A stretch of DNA of 64,000 nt, from assembly GCA_040830725.1 (NCBI GenBank), contig JBFOMG010000044.1, positions 1 to 64,000 on the forward strand, given 5' to 3'. Below the pieces are notes generated by a model. It saw only the letters and a program-made list of their open reading frames with translations. It was not told where the DNA came from and searched no databases. Made by a program: the position numbers and the translations under genes. Shown here one piece after another: positions 52,240-60,503 of this stretch. Position 1 is the first letter of the stretch; the number at the start of each line of letters is the position of its first letter. This DNA is from JAWKWH01 sp040830725. Lineage in GTDB: Bacteria; Pseudomonadota; Alphaproteobacteria; Rhizobiales; Rhizobiaceae.

Positions 52240-53229
52240 ATGCCGCGCGAAAACCCCTATCGCCCGTTCACACCCGACCCCGAACAGATGGCCTGCGCGC
52301 CCGACGTTTCAGGCAACGTCGTCAACGGCCTGGGGGAGGCCACGAAACGAAATCCGCGGCTGGTCTATTGGTCACCCGACCCTGACGACATTCCGCACGG
52401 CAAGCTGCAACGCTGGTTTTACGGCGTTGATCCGGGCAATCCCCACCTGAAAAAAGCGCGTGAATGGCGGGCAAAGGTCACCGACGTCCGGATGCCCGAC
52501 GTTGCCCCTGAAGCGGCAGAACGCTCGCCGGACGAATGGAGCGAACTGCTGTCGCATTTCGTCGATGACGGCACCTGCGACATGACCGGCGTGGAGCAGA
52601 TGTCACCCGACTGGGTCTACGAAGGCCGCCGTGTGGATTTCCGCAACATCATCGTCATCGGCGTGCAGCATGATTACGAGGAAATCGCCACGGCACCGCT
52701 GGCCACCGCCGGCGCCGAGGTCGTGCGCCAATATGGAAGGGCGATGGCTGCCGCGCTACACATCGCTGCCTGGCTGAGAGAGCAAGGCTGGGACGCCGAA
52801 CCCGTCACCGGCCCGATGACCGGCAGCGTTGCCCTGATACCCCCTGCCCTGGCCTGCGGTTTCGGGGAACTTGGCAAACATAGCTCAATCATCAATCCGG
52901 AGTTTGGCGCCTCCTTCCGGCTGTCGGCCATCTTGACGGATGCGCCATTTGCCACGACGCCGGCGCGGGAATTCGGTATCGATGATTTCTGCGCCGCCTG
53001 CCGCATCTGCGAGGATGCCTGCCCGCCCGAAGCGATTTTTCACGAGAAGCAAATCGTGCGCGGCGAAACCAAGTGGTATGTCGACTTCGACAAATGCCTG
53101 CCGTTCTTCAATCAGACCCATGGCTGCGCGATTTGCATCGCCGAGTGCCCCTGGAGCCGGCCCGGCGTCGGTCTCAATCTGGCTGAAAAACTGGCACGAA
53201 AGGCCGAGCGGCAGGCAAAAAGCGAATAA
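52240..53229 (+). CDS. Stand-alone reductive dehalogenase-like 4Fe-4S protein
   Basis: A 329-residue protein without a Tat signal. Residues about 125-245 resemble the corrinoid-binding core of reductive dehalogenases and QueG (AAALHIAAWLREQGWDAEPVTGP, VALIPPALACGFGELGKHSSIINPEFGASFRLSAILTD). Two 4Fe-4S motifs follow: FCAACRICEDACPPEAI and CAICIAECPWSRPG. It is shorter than respiratory RdhA (about 450-500 residues) and lacks the reductase fusion of catabolic NAD(P)H-linked enzymes. It ends the demethylation operon and lies near a TRAP transporter. Its substrate is unknown; B12-dependent reduction of an organic compound, or an electron-transfer partner, are both open. Cobalamin binding should not be taken as certain. 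Confidence 0.8.
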   Translation: MPRENPYRPFTPDPEQMACAPDVSGNVVNGLGEATKRNPRLVYWSPDPDDIPHGKLQRWFYGVDPGNPHLKKAREWRAKVTDVRMPDVAPEAAERSPDEWSELLSHFVDDGTCDMTGVEQMSPDWVYEGRRVDFRNIIVIGVQHDYEEIATAPLATAGAEVVRQYGRAMAAALHIAAWLREQGWDAEPVTGPMTGSVALIPPALACGFGELGKHSSIINPEFGASFRLSAILTDAPFATTPAREFGIDDFCAACRICEDACPPEAIFHEKQIVRGETKWYVDFDKCLPFFNQTHGCAICIAECPWSRPGVGLNLAEKLARKAERQAKSE

Positions 53230-53239
53230 TCTTCGTCGG

Positions 53240-53680
53240 TTACAGCCGTTTGGACATGTGAACCTTGTTGCCGGTACGGCCGGTCTCTACCCATCCGAGA
53301 TGGGTATAAAGGGCGATGTTTTCCGGCATTTTCACGTGCGTGCTCAGGTGGAGTTCGCCCATACTGTGCTCACGGCAAAATCGCTCCGCAATATCAATCA
53401 GTTTCCGGCCAATCCCCCTCCCGGCGTGACCGGGATCAACAGCCAGATTGGTCAGAATGGCCCGATTCTCCACCACAGTGACAAAGATGCCGCCAACAAT
53501 CGCATTTTCAAGTTCAGCAACCCACACCTTGTGCTGCCGGATATCCTCATCGACGCCTTCCGACACCGGTGGAAGATCTTCAAGCCGCGCCCGATAAGGC
53601 TGATAGGCAGCATCGATGACGCGGACGAGATCCTGTGCGTCAGCGAGAGCTGCGTTTCTGATCTTGGGTGCATTCGTCAT
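53240..53680 (-). CDS. GNAT-family N-acetyltransferase
   Basis: A 146-residue acetyl-CoA-dependent transferase. The acetyl-CoA pyrophosphate loop is DPGHAGRGIGRKLIDIAERF (about 88-107; pattern Q/RxxGxG/A), preceded by ENRAILTNLAVD and followed by LHLSTHVKMPENIALYTHLGW. ATG 53680 gives a normal length and has GGAAG upstream. The acceptor is unknown. It converges with the operon end (11 bases away) and lies just beyond the TRAP operon terminator. Confidence 0.9.
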   Translation of the reverse strand: MTNAPKIRNAALADAQDLVRVIDAAYQPYRARLEDLPPVSEGVDEDIRQHKVWVAELENAIVGGIFVTVVENRAILTNLAVDPGHAGRGIGRKLIDIAERFCREHSMGELHLSTHVKMPENIALYTHLGWVETGRTGNKVHMSKRL

Positions 53681-53727
53681 GTCGCTTCCGGATGGCCGAA
53701 TAATCTGAATTCTACCATTAAAACTAA

Positions 53728-53753
53728 TCGGGGGCGCCGTCTGGCGCCCCCGA
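53728..53753 (-). terminator. Strong terminator after dctP
   Basis: An 11-base perfect GC-rich stem, TCGGGGGCGCC / GGCGCCCCCGA (53728-53738 with 53743-53753), with a four-base loop. It stands 28 bases past the dctP stop and, read leftward, is followed by an AT-rich stretch ending in TTTT. It separates the TRAP operon from the GNAT gene. Confidence 0.85.
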
Positions 53754-53781
53754 ATTTTCATTGAGACATTCAACCTGTCCG

Positions 53782-54816
53782 TCACGAATAACGGTAAGGT
53801 CTTCCCGCCTTGGCCATGTCGGCATTGTATTTGCGGAAAATCTCAACGACTTTCGCCTTGGTCTCCGACTCAGAGGCAATCTCGTCCCAGAACTTCACTG
53901 CGGCATCTTCCACCTGCTGCCATTCGCTATCGGGAATGGAGGTCAGCTGCATCTTGGTGCCATTGACGCGCAGACTGGCTTCACCACCCCAGTACCACCA
54001 TTGGCGATAGTAGTGGCTTTGGTCAAAGCAAACGCGCATCAGTTCCTTCAGATTTTCCGGCACCTCATTCCAGCGCTCCTGGTTGGCAAAGAAATGGCCG
54101 ATCCAGGCGCCTGAAATGTTGTTGGTCAGGAAGTAGTTGGTCACGTCGGCCCAGCCCACCGTGTAGTCTTCGGTAATGCCCGACCAGGCCACACCGTCGA
54201 GTTCACCTGTCTGTACGGCAACTTCGATGTCTTCCCAGGGCAGCGTCACCGGCACGACGCCGAACTGGCTTAAAAAACGCCCGGCTGTCGGGAAGGTGAA
54301 GACGCGCTTACCCTTAAGATCGGCGAGACTGTTGATCGGATCCTTGGTGGCAAAATGGCACGGATCCCAGGAACCGGCGGAAATGTGCTGGACGCCGACT
54401 TTTGCGTATTCGGCTTCCCAGATTTCTTTCAGGCCGTATTGGTTGAACAGTACCGGCACGTCGAGCGAATAGCGCGATGCGAACGGAAAATATCCGCCGA
54501 ACACGGTCACTTCCGTCGGTGATGCCATGGAATCATCGTCCGATTGAACGGCATCGATCGTTCCCGCCTGCATAGCGCGGAACAGTTCTTCCGTCGGCAC
54601 GAGCTGGTTCGACAGATAGAGTTCGATCTCCATCTGGTCACCCGCAATTTTGTTGAAGCTGTCGATCGCCGGCTTGACCACATGATCCGACAGAGGTGCA
54701 CCAGCATAACTCTGCAGCCGCCATTTGATCTTGGATTGGGCAATGGCTGGTGTGGCGAGTGCCGCGGCCGGAGCAGCAACTGCGGCTCCTTTGATAAATG
54801 TGCGTCTTGTGGTCAT
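53782..54816 (-). CDS. dctP: TRAP transporter solute-binding protein (DctP family), Tat-exported
   Basis: A 344-residue periplasmic receptor. The N-terminus MTTRRTFIKGAAVAAPAAALATPAIAQ is a twin-arginine signal peptide. The mature part has the DctP-family layout: WRLQSYAGAPLSDHVVKPAIDSFNKIAGDQMEIELYLSNQLVPTEELFRAMQAGTIDAVQ near the start and SLADLKGKRVFTFPTAGRFLSQFGVVPVTLPWEDIEVAVQTGELDGVAW with the conserved Arg that binds a carboxylate. Ligand is therefore probably an organic acid or acylated amino acid. ATG 54816 has GGGAG six bases upstream. Last gene of the NFGA-dctQ-dctM-dctP operon; the terminator follows. Confidence 0.93.
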   Translation of the reverse strand: MTTRRTFIKGAAVAAPAAALATPAIAQSKIKWRLQSYAGAPLSDHVVKPAIDSFNKIAGDQMEIELYLSNQLVPTEELFRAMQAGTIDAVQSDDDSMASPTEVTVFGGYFPFASRYSLDVPVLFNQYGLKEIWEAEYAKVGVQHISAGSWDPCHFATKDPINSLADLKGKRVFTFPTAGRFLSQFGVVPVTLPWEDIEVAVQTGELDGVAWSGITEDYTVGWADVTNYFLTNNISGAWIGHFFANQERWNEVPENLKELMRVCFDQSHYYRQWWYWGGEASLRVNGTKMQLTSIPDSEWQQVEDAAVKFWDEIASESETKAKVVEIFRKYNADMAKAGRPYRYS

Positions 54817-54871
54817 GGTGTTCTCCCTTTTTGTTGTCAACTTCGAACTTGATTTCCCGCAATATCGGATC

Positions 54872-56212
54872 TCATTGCCGGTAAATGTAGTCGGGCAGCC
54901 ACAGTGCGATTTGCGGAAACAGGATGATGATTGTCAGCGCCAGGATCATCACGCCAACAAACGGGATGATCGAGGTGTAGATATCCTTCAGGGTGATTTC
55001 AGGCGGCGCCATGGCCCGCATCAGGAACAGATTGTAGCCGAATGGCGGTGTCATGTAGGCGATCTGAGTGGTGATCGTGTAGAGAACGCCGTACCAGATC
55101 AGCACCTCGTTGCGAGGCAGGCCGAAATCCAACTGTGCAACCAGCGGAATGTATAGCGGCGCGACGATGACCAGCATCGCGGTATCGTCCAGAAATGTCC
55201 CCATGATCAGGAATGAGGCCTGCATCAGGATCAAGATGATCCACGGGTTGAGGCCAAGCTGTTCGGTGAACAAATTGTCGATCGCCCGGACAGCGCCCAG
55301 GCCGTCAAAGACGGCACCGAAGCCGAGTGCAGCCAGAATGATCCACATGAACATGCAGGAAATCGCCAGCGTCTGCCGCACCGACACCTCAAACACGTCC
55401 CTGGTCATCCGGCCCTTGATCACAGCTGCGAAAAACGCCGTCAGTGCACCAACCGCGGACGATTCGACCAGGCTGGTCCATCCATTGACGAACGGCACCA
55501 TCATGACCGCGAAGATGAGCACCGGCAGAAGGCCGGCCCGCAGCAGCCGCAGTTTCTCGGCCATCGGGACGTTGCGTTCCTCCTTGGGCAGCACCGGGCC
55601 CAAATGCGGTTGCAAGCGGCAGCGGATGGCGATGTAGAGGATGAACATTGCGGCCATCATCAAACCGGGAAGAACACCTGCGAGCCACAGTTGCCCGACG
55701 GGCTGGCGCGCGATCATGGCGTAAAGCACCAGTACAACGGATGGCGGCACAAGAATGCCAAGCGAAGACCCCGCCTGGATCACCCCTGTCACCATGCGCT
55801 TGTCATAACCACGGCGTAACAGTTCCGGCAATGCGATAGTCGCCCCGATCGCCATGCCGGCGACTGACAACCCGTTCATCGCCGATATGAGCACCATCAG
55901 GCCGATGGTGCCGATTGCCAGACCGCCATGCACCGGTCCCATCCAGACATGGAACATTTTGTAGAGGTCGTCGGCGATGCGGCTTTCCGACAGCACATAA
56001 CCCATGAAGATGAACATCGGCAGGGTCAGCAACGGATACCATTTCATCAGCTTCATTGCTGCAGAGAACGGTATGTTGGAGCCACCCGTTCCCCAGAGCA
56101 TCAGGGCAGCGATGGCAGCGATACCCCCAATTGCACCGAAAACGCGCTGGCCGGTGAACAGCATCAGCATCATCGATGAAAACATCAGGATCGCGATCAT
56201 CTCGTAGGACAT
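54872..56212 (-). CDS. dctM: TRAP transporter large permease (DctM family)
   Basis: A 446-residue inner-membrane permease with about twelve membrane segments. Family motifs include GMAIGATIALPELLRRGYDKRMVTGVIQAGSSLGILVPPSVVLVLYAMIARQPVGQLWLAGVLPGLMMA and GTFLDDTAMLVIVAPLYIPL. It would use a sodium or proton gradient to take up the ligand from DctP. ATG 56212 overlaps the dctQ stop (TGATG), so the permease pair is translationally coupled. An in-frame extension to 56317 is not needed. Confidence 0.94.
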   Translation of the reverse strand: MSYEMIAILMFSSMMLMLFTGQRVFGAIGGIAAIAALMLWGTGGSNIPFSAAMKLMKWYPLLTLPMFIFMGYVLSESRIADDLYKMFHVWMGPVHGGLAIGTIGLMVLISAMNGLSVAGMAIGATIALPELLRRGYDKRMVTGVIQAGSSLGILVPPSVVLVLYAMIARQPVGQLWLAGVLPGLMMAAMFILYIAIRCRLQPHLGPVLPKEERNVPMAEKLRLLRAGLLPVLIFAVMMVPFVNGWTSLVESSAVGALTAFFAAVIKGRMTRDVFEVSVRQTLAISCMFMWIILAALGFGAVFDGLGAVRAIDNLFTEQLGLNPWIILILMQASFLIMGTFLDDTAMLVIVAPLYIPLVAQLDFGLPRNEVLIWYGVLYTITTQIAYMTPPFGYNLFLMRAMAPPEITLKDIYTSIIPFVGVMILALTIIILFPQIALWLPDYIYRQ

Positions 56213-56718
56213 CAGATTTCGTCCCCGCGGATTTTCGCAATGTCCTTGATGAGCTCGGAGATGGCCTGCAGCAGCATCAACACAAAGCCGACGCACATGA
56301 TCACCTTGATTGGCCACAGATAGGGCCGCCAGGCCGTCGGGCTGCGTTCATTGTACTGGAAGGAATAGGTAGTGCTGTCGATTGCCCCGTAAAGCAAAAC
56401 GCCGAGATAGAAGAGCAACAGGAAAACGGTGAAGGTGTCAAACCAGGCTTTCTTGCGGTCGGTAAAGCTGCCGTAGAACAAATCCATGCGCACATTCGAT
56501 CCCAGCTGGATCGAGTAAGGCCCGCCAAGAATATAGTAGGCGACCATGGCGAACTGCGCCATCTCCAGGGTCCATAGCGATGGCAGGAAAAACGTTTTGG
56601 ATATGGATGACCACAGCAGAATGGCCGCCATGGCGAAAATGCCGTACATGATGAACCGGCCGATCCGGTAGTTTACCGCGTCGACAAAACGCACATATTG
56701 GCGGGCTAGGCGCGGCAA
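56212..56718 (-). CDS. dctQ: TRAP transporter small permease (DctQ family)
   Basis: A 168-residue protein with four membrane segments (about 20-45, 55-75, 90-112, 135-155) and the DctQ-type motif YYILGGPYSIQLGSNVRMDLFYGSFTDRKKAWFDTFT. It pairs with DctM. It overlaps the end of the N-formylglutamate amidohydrolase gene by 13 bases, which ties the transporter to that enzyme. Confidence 0.92.
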   Translation of the reverse strand: MPRLARQYVRFVDAVNYRIGRFIMYGIFAMAAILLWSSISKTFFLPSLWTLEMAQFAMVAYYILGGPYSIQLGSNVRMDLFYGSFTDRKKAWFDTFTVFLLLFYLGVLLYGAIDSTTYSFQYNERSPTAWRPYLWPIKVIMCVGFVLMLLQAISELIKDIAKIRGDEI

Positions 56719-57509
56719 CGGTCTGTCTCCGTTTTCAGGTCGAAACCATTTGCCTCGAGCGCTTCAATCAGCCAGCAGCAAAGCAGCTCTGCCACTTCGC
56801 GCTGTTGCTCAGGTGTCTCCAACAGGTTGTTGGCCACTTCAAGCATGACATTTGGCAATCCGTTTTCAATGCCGTGCAGCTTCAGTGTGTGGGTCACGCC
56901 ATCTCGCGGGCCGTAAGGCTGGTTGCGGCTGGTTTTGAATGCCCCTTCGCGTTCCGCCACATCGAGCATGACATCCGCAAGCTTTGCATCCGTGTCGTGC
57001 ACAATGCCGATTTCAACGTCTCGCCGCTTTCCCATATAGACCGGTGTGAAACTGTGAACTGTTACCAGTGCGGTTTGTGTACCGCGCCGGCGGAGGATTT
57101 CACCGGCGACTGTGCGCCGGAAAGGCTCATATGTCCGCTCTACCCTTTCCCGCCTTTGCGATTCGGTCAGGCCAATATTGCCGGGAATTGCAATCCTCTC
57201 GCTTTGGTCCAAAATAGCCGCCGGTGATTCCGGTGGCCGGTTACAATCATAGACCAGCCGGGAAACCGTACCTGCGACAAGCGTGGCATCAAGAAACTCG
57301 CTCATTTGCTTTGCCAGCGGCAGCGCTCCCGGGTCCCATGCTGCATGGCTGCCGGAGGATTCCGGGGTCAGGCCCAAATTCACATATCGCGGCGGGATAC
57401 GGTTCGAGGCGTGTTCGCAAACGAGCAGGACAGGTGAACCGCCGGCAGGGTTGAGGATTTCGGCCGAAGGCTCTTCGTTTTTGTTTTCCTTGGCGAACAA
57501 ACTGACCAA
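56706..57509 (-). CDS. N-formylglutamate amidohydrolase family protein
   Basis: A 267-residue zinc amidohydrolase. Active-site segments are LLVCEHASNRIPPRY, SHAAWDPGALPLAKQMSEFLDA, the DCNRPPESP loop, and VTVHSFTPVYMGKRRDVEIG. HutG-type members hydrolyse N-formylglutamate in histidine breakdown; no other hut genes are here, so another N-acyl or N-carbamoyl amino acid is possible. TTG 57509 is supported by a GGGAGG five bases upstream. It is the first gene of the TRAP operon, suggesting the imported ligand is its substrate. Confidence 0.88.
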   Translation of the reverse strand: MVSLFAKENKNEEPSAEILNPAGGSPVLLVCEHASNRIPPRYVNLGLTPESSGSHAAWDPGALPLAKQMSEFLDATLVAGTVSRLVYDCNRPPESPAAILDQSERIAIPGNIGLTESQRRERVERTYEPFRRTVAGEILRRRGTQTALVTVHSFTPVYMGKRRDVEIGIVHDTDAKLADVMLDVAEREGAFKTSRNQPYGPRDGVTHTLKLHGIENGLPNVMLEVANNLLETPEQQREVAELLCCWLIEALEANGFDLKTETDRCRA

Positions 57510-57550
57510 TCCGACCTCCCTCGAAAGGAAGTTTCTGAAAAAGGCTTGTG

Positions 57551-57589
57551 GTCGTCAATGAAATTTTGAAAATTTTTCTTCACGACGAC
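57551..57589. promoter_or_regulatory. Inverted-repeat operator candidate between rpiR and the TRAP operon
   Basis: GTCGTCAATGAA (57551-57562) is repeated in inverted form as TTCACGACGAC (57579-57589), with an A/T-rich centre AATTTTGAAAATTTTT. It lies midway between the divergent starts at 57509 and 57615. RpiR-type regulators bind such inverted repeats, so this is a likely operator controlling both directions. Confidence 0.55.
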
Positions 57590-57614
57590 AATTGATGTTG
57601 ATAAAATTTACAAA

Positions 57615-58484
57615 ATGAGCTCTGCCGAAACCATAGCCGACCGGTTGAACCGCCAGTTGAACAGCCTGACGCGCGCCGAGCGGCAACTTGCCCATTTCAT
57701 GTTGGAGAACTATCCGGTCTCCGGTCTCGGGTCGATCACCGCAATTGCGCGAAGCGCCGGCGTTTCCACGCCAACGGTTGCGCGCATGGTGCAGAAACTC
57801 GGTTTCAAGGGTTTTCCGGCATTCAAGGCAGAACTTCGCCGCGAACTGCAGGAAAAGATATCCGATCCCATAGAACGGCGCGAAACCTGGGCCGACAAGG
57901 CACCGGACAGTCATGTTCTGAACCGGTTCACCGAGGCGGCGACGGAGAATATTCGCGGTTCATTGGCGCAAATTCCAGCCGAAACCTTCGACGAGTGTGT
58001 AGAGCTGCTTGCTGATCCCGAACGGCGGATACACATTGCAGGCGGCCGCGTGACCGGGGCGTTGGCCGAGTACATGTTCCTGCACCTGCAAATGGTGCGT
58101 GACGGAGTCGTCCACATCAAGGCGACGGCCAATTCCTGGCCGCACTATCTTCTGGATGTGCAACCGGGTCACGTCATGGTGGTTTTCGACATTCGGCGCT
58201 ACGAGAACGGAACCCTGAAACTGGCTGAAATAGCCAGGGAAAAGGGCGCTGACATCGTGCTGTTCACCGACCAGTGGCGCTCTCCGATTCATAAACTTGC
58301 GCGGCTGTGCTTCGCCACCAGAACCACAGTGCCCTCGGCCTGGGATTCGTCCATCGCAACGCTTCTGCTGATCGAAACGCTCATAGCAGCGGTCCAGGAA
58401 AAACGTTGGGGAACGTCGCGCAGCCGGGTCGAGGCGCTGGAAGAGATGTTTGACCGAACCCGGCTGTTCCGCAAATTCACATAG
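57615..58484 (+). CDS. MurR/RpiR family transcriptional regulator
   Basis: A 289-residue regulator. The N-terminal HTH_6 domain covers about residues 1-77 (LNSLTRAERQLAHFMLENYPVSGLGSITAIARSAGVSTPTVARMVQKLGFKGFPAFKAEL). The C-terminal SIS domain (about 120-270; IHIAGGRVTGALAEYMFLHLQM, VVFDIRRYENGTLKLAEIAREKGADIVLFTDQW) normally senses a phosphosugar, but SIS regulators of amino acid pathways also exist. It is divergent from the NFGA-TRAP operon across a 105-base region with an inverted repeat, so it probably controls that operon. Confidence 0.9.
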   Translation: MSSAETIADRLNRQLNSLTRAERQLAHFMLENYPVSGLGSITAIARSAGVSTPTVARMVQKLGFKGFPAFKAELRRELQEKISDPIERRETWADKAPDSHVLNRFTEAATENIRGSLAQIPAETFDECVELLADPERRIHIAGGRVTGALAEYMFLHLQMVRDGVVHIKATANSWPHYLLDVQPGHVMVVFDIRRYENGTLKLAEIAREKGADIVLFTDQWRSPIHKLARLCFATRTTVPSAWDSSIATLLLIETLIAAVQEKRWGTSRSRVEALEEMFDRTRLFRKFT

Positions 58485-58501
58485 TGGCCAGCGGCAGCGC
58501 T

Positions 58502-59782
58502 TCAGCCCATGGCCGTGATCGCCAGCCCAAGCGACGCCGATATCGCCAGAACCGTCAGCATGCCCAAATGAAGGCGGAGCAGCAACACTGCAGCAATGAA
58601 GGCAAGTGCGAGCACCCGCCAATCCAGCGAAGCCAACTCAGGCAACCACAGGGACAATGGTCCGATGGCAACTTGATTCACGCTGCCAAAGAAGACGTGA
58701 AGGCCGAACCAGATTGACAGATTGAGGATTACCCCGACAACGGCAGCGGTAATTGCCGACAGCGCCGCTGTCAGGCGTGGCTGGGCGCTTATTCGTTCGA
58801 TATAGGGCGCACCGGCGAATATCCAAAGAAAGCATGGAACGAACGTCACCCAAAGAGTAAGCGCTGCCCCGGCAATGCCATACCATAGTCCTCCCTGCCG
58901 GTGCGCGGAGACAAACCCCACAAACTCGGTCACCAGAATGAGTGGACCCGGCGTGGATTCAGCGAGGCCCAGCCCGTCGAGCATTTCACCGGCATTCAGC
59001 CATCCGAATTCGCCGACGACTTGCTGTGCCATATAGGCCAACACCGCATATGCTCCGCCGAAGGTCACCACTGCAAGCTTGGAAAAGAACGTCGCGATAT
59101 CCGCAAAAACCTGCGGGGCGCCGAACACGGCAAGGCCAGCAACAGGCAGCCACCACAATACCATCCACGAGAAGATCGTTGCGAGGGTTCTGGAGAAGAC
59201 GGGCGGCTTTTCGCGATGAAGGGAATTCTGCTCAGCATCGCCGGCTTTGAGGAACACTGCACCATAAAGCGCGGCGATGGCGATGATTAGCGGAAACGGA
59301 ACCGCGAAAATGAAAATCGCCAAGAATGCCAGTATAGCGATGAGATAGTGCTGAACCTGCCCAAGTGCTTTGCGCGATATACGCAACAGGGCTTCGACAA
59401 CAATCACCAATACCGCCGCCTTGATGCCAAGAAATATCGCATCCACAGCTGGAAGCCGGGCATATGCGGCATAAACCGCAGCCAGGGCCAAAATGACCAG
59501 AGAACCGGGAAGCACAAACAGCAGCCCGGCGATCAGCCCACCTGAAATGCCGTGTATCCTCCAGCCGGAATAGGTTGCCAGTTGCATTGCTTCCGGCCCC
59601 GGCAGCAGCATGCAAAAACCCAGCGCGTTGGTGAATTCCCGTTCGCCGAGCCAGCGTTTCTCTTCGACGAGAACACGATGCATGAGAGCAATCTGGGCGG
59701 CCGGACCGCCGAACGACAAGACGCCAATGCGCAGAAACGTCGCAATCAGCTCCCGCCGGTTTATGCCTGACGTGTCAGCCAT
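58502..59782 (-). CDS. chrA: Chromate transporter ChrA
   Basis: A 426-residue long-chain CHR-superfamily membrane protein with two homologous halves. The N-terminal half starts LIATFLRIGVLSFGGPAAQIALMHRVLVEEKRWL and has FTNALGFCMLLPGPEAMQLATYSGW; the second half repeats SKLAVVTFGGAYAVLAYMAQQVV and GLGLAESTPGPLILVTEFVGF. Family members expel chromate, or transport sulfate-like anions. Converges with rpiR (17 bases apart). No chrB or chrF regulator is nearby. Confidence 0.92.
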   Translation of the reverse strand: MADTSGINRRELIATFLRIGVLSFGGPAAQIALMHRVLVEEKRWLGEREFTNALGFCMLLPGPEAMQLATYSGWRIHGISGGLIAGLLFVLPGSLVILALAAVYAAYARLPAVDAIFLGIKAAVLVIVVEALLRISRKALGQVQHYLIAILAFLAIFIFAVPFPLIIAIAALYGAVFLKAGDAEQNSLHREKPPVFSRTLATIFSWMVLWWLPVAGLAVFGAPQVFADIATFFSKLAVVTFGGAYAVLAYMAQQVVGEFGWLNAGEMLDGLGLAESTPGPLILVTEFVGFVSAHRQGGLWYGIAGAALTLWVTFVPCFLWIFAGAPYIERISAQPRLTAALSAITAAVVGVILNLSIWFGLHVFFGSVNQVAIGPLSLWLPELASLDWRVLALAFIAAVLLLRLHLGMLTVLAISASLGLAITAMG

Positions 59783-59794
59783 TTCTCAGCCATG

Positions 59795-59824
59795 AAAAAA
59801 CCCGCCACGACAGCCGCAGCGGGT
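59795..59824 (-). terminator. Terminator after the OmpA-type lipoprotein gene
   Basis: Inverted repeat ACCCGC / GCGGGT (59800-59805 with 59819-59824) and, read leftward, a run of six T after the stem. It lies 22 bases past the stop of the OmpA-type gene and stops readthrough into chrA. Confidence 0.7.
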
Positions 59825-59846
59825 ATCTTCAAATTGAGATGTGAAC

Positions 59847-60503
59847 TCAGGTGATCGGCGCCAGCTGGATTTCGACACGGCGGTTTGCCGCCCGGCCGGC
59901 AGCGGTGTCGTTTGAAGCGATGGGCTGTGATTCACCAAATCCAACCACTGAAAAGCGGCGCCCGTCGACACCCTGTCCATTCAGATAATTGGCGACCGAC
60001 AAGGCCCGGCGCTGGGACAGGCCGAAATTGTAGCTGTCGTCACCGGTTGAATCGGTATGTCCGTTAACATCAACGACGGTCTTGTTGTACTTGTTCAGCA
60101 CCAGTGCGACGGAATTCAGCACGGGATAAAACGAGCCTTTCACCGCATCCTGGTCAACATCGAACGTGATGTTCGAAGGCATGTTCAGCACGATCACGTC
60201 GCCATTACGGGTCACAGAAACGCCGGTACCCTGGAGCTGTTGGCGGATCTCAGCTTCCTGTTTGTCCATATAGGCGCCGATGCCACCACCGGCCAAAGCG
60301 CCGATGCCGGCGCCAATCAGCACTGCATTGCGCTGTGCGCGCGGACTGCCACCGACCGCCAGACCGGCTAGGGCGCCAAGGCCTGCGCCGATGCCTACGC
60401 CAGCAGCAGTGTTGGAAACCTTTCTCTGACCGGTAAACGGGTCCGTGGTGCAGGCGGCGACGAACAATCCCGCAGCCAAAATAGCGAACAATTTCGATTT
60501 CAT
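59847..60503 (-). CDS. OmpA-family outer-membrane lipoprotein (YiaD-like)
   Basis: A 218-residue protein with a lipoprotein signal (LFAILAAGLFVAACTTDP, Cys about residue 17) and a glycine-zipper region (about 31-90; GVGIGAGLGALAGLAVGG, GAGIGALAGGGIGAYMD). The C-terminal OmpA peptidoglycan-binding domain (about 105-215) contains NITFDVDQDAVKG, VDVNGHTDSTGDDSYNFGLSQRRALSVANYLNGQGV and GRAANRRVEIQL. ATG 60503 is chosen over upstream in-frame starts, as it begins the signal peptide. It tethers the outer membrane to the wall. No linked partner. Confidence 0.92.
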   Translation of the reverse strand: MKSKLFAILAAGLFVAACTTDPFTGQRKVSNTAAGVGIGAGLGALAGLAVGGSPRAQRNAVLIGAGIGALAGGGIGAYMDKQEAEIRQQLQGTGVSVTRNGDVIVLNMPSNITFDVDQDAVKGSFYPVLNSVALVLNKYNKTVVDVNGHTDSTGDDSYNFGLSQRRALSVANYLNGQGVDGRRFSVVGFGESQPIASNDTAAGRAANRRVEIQLAPIT

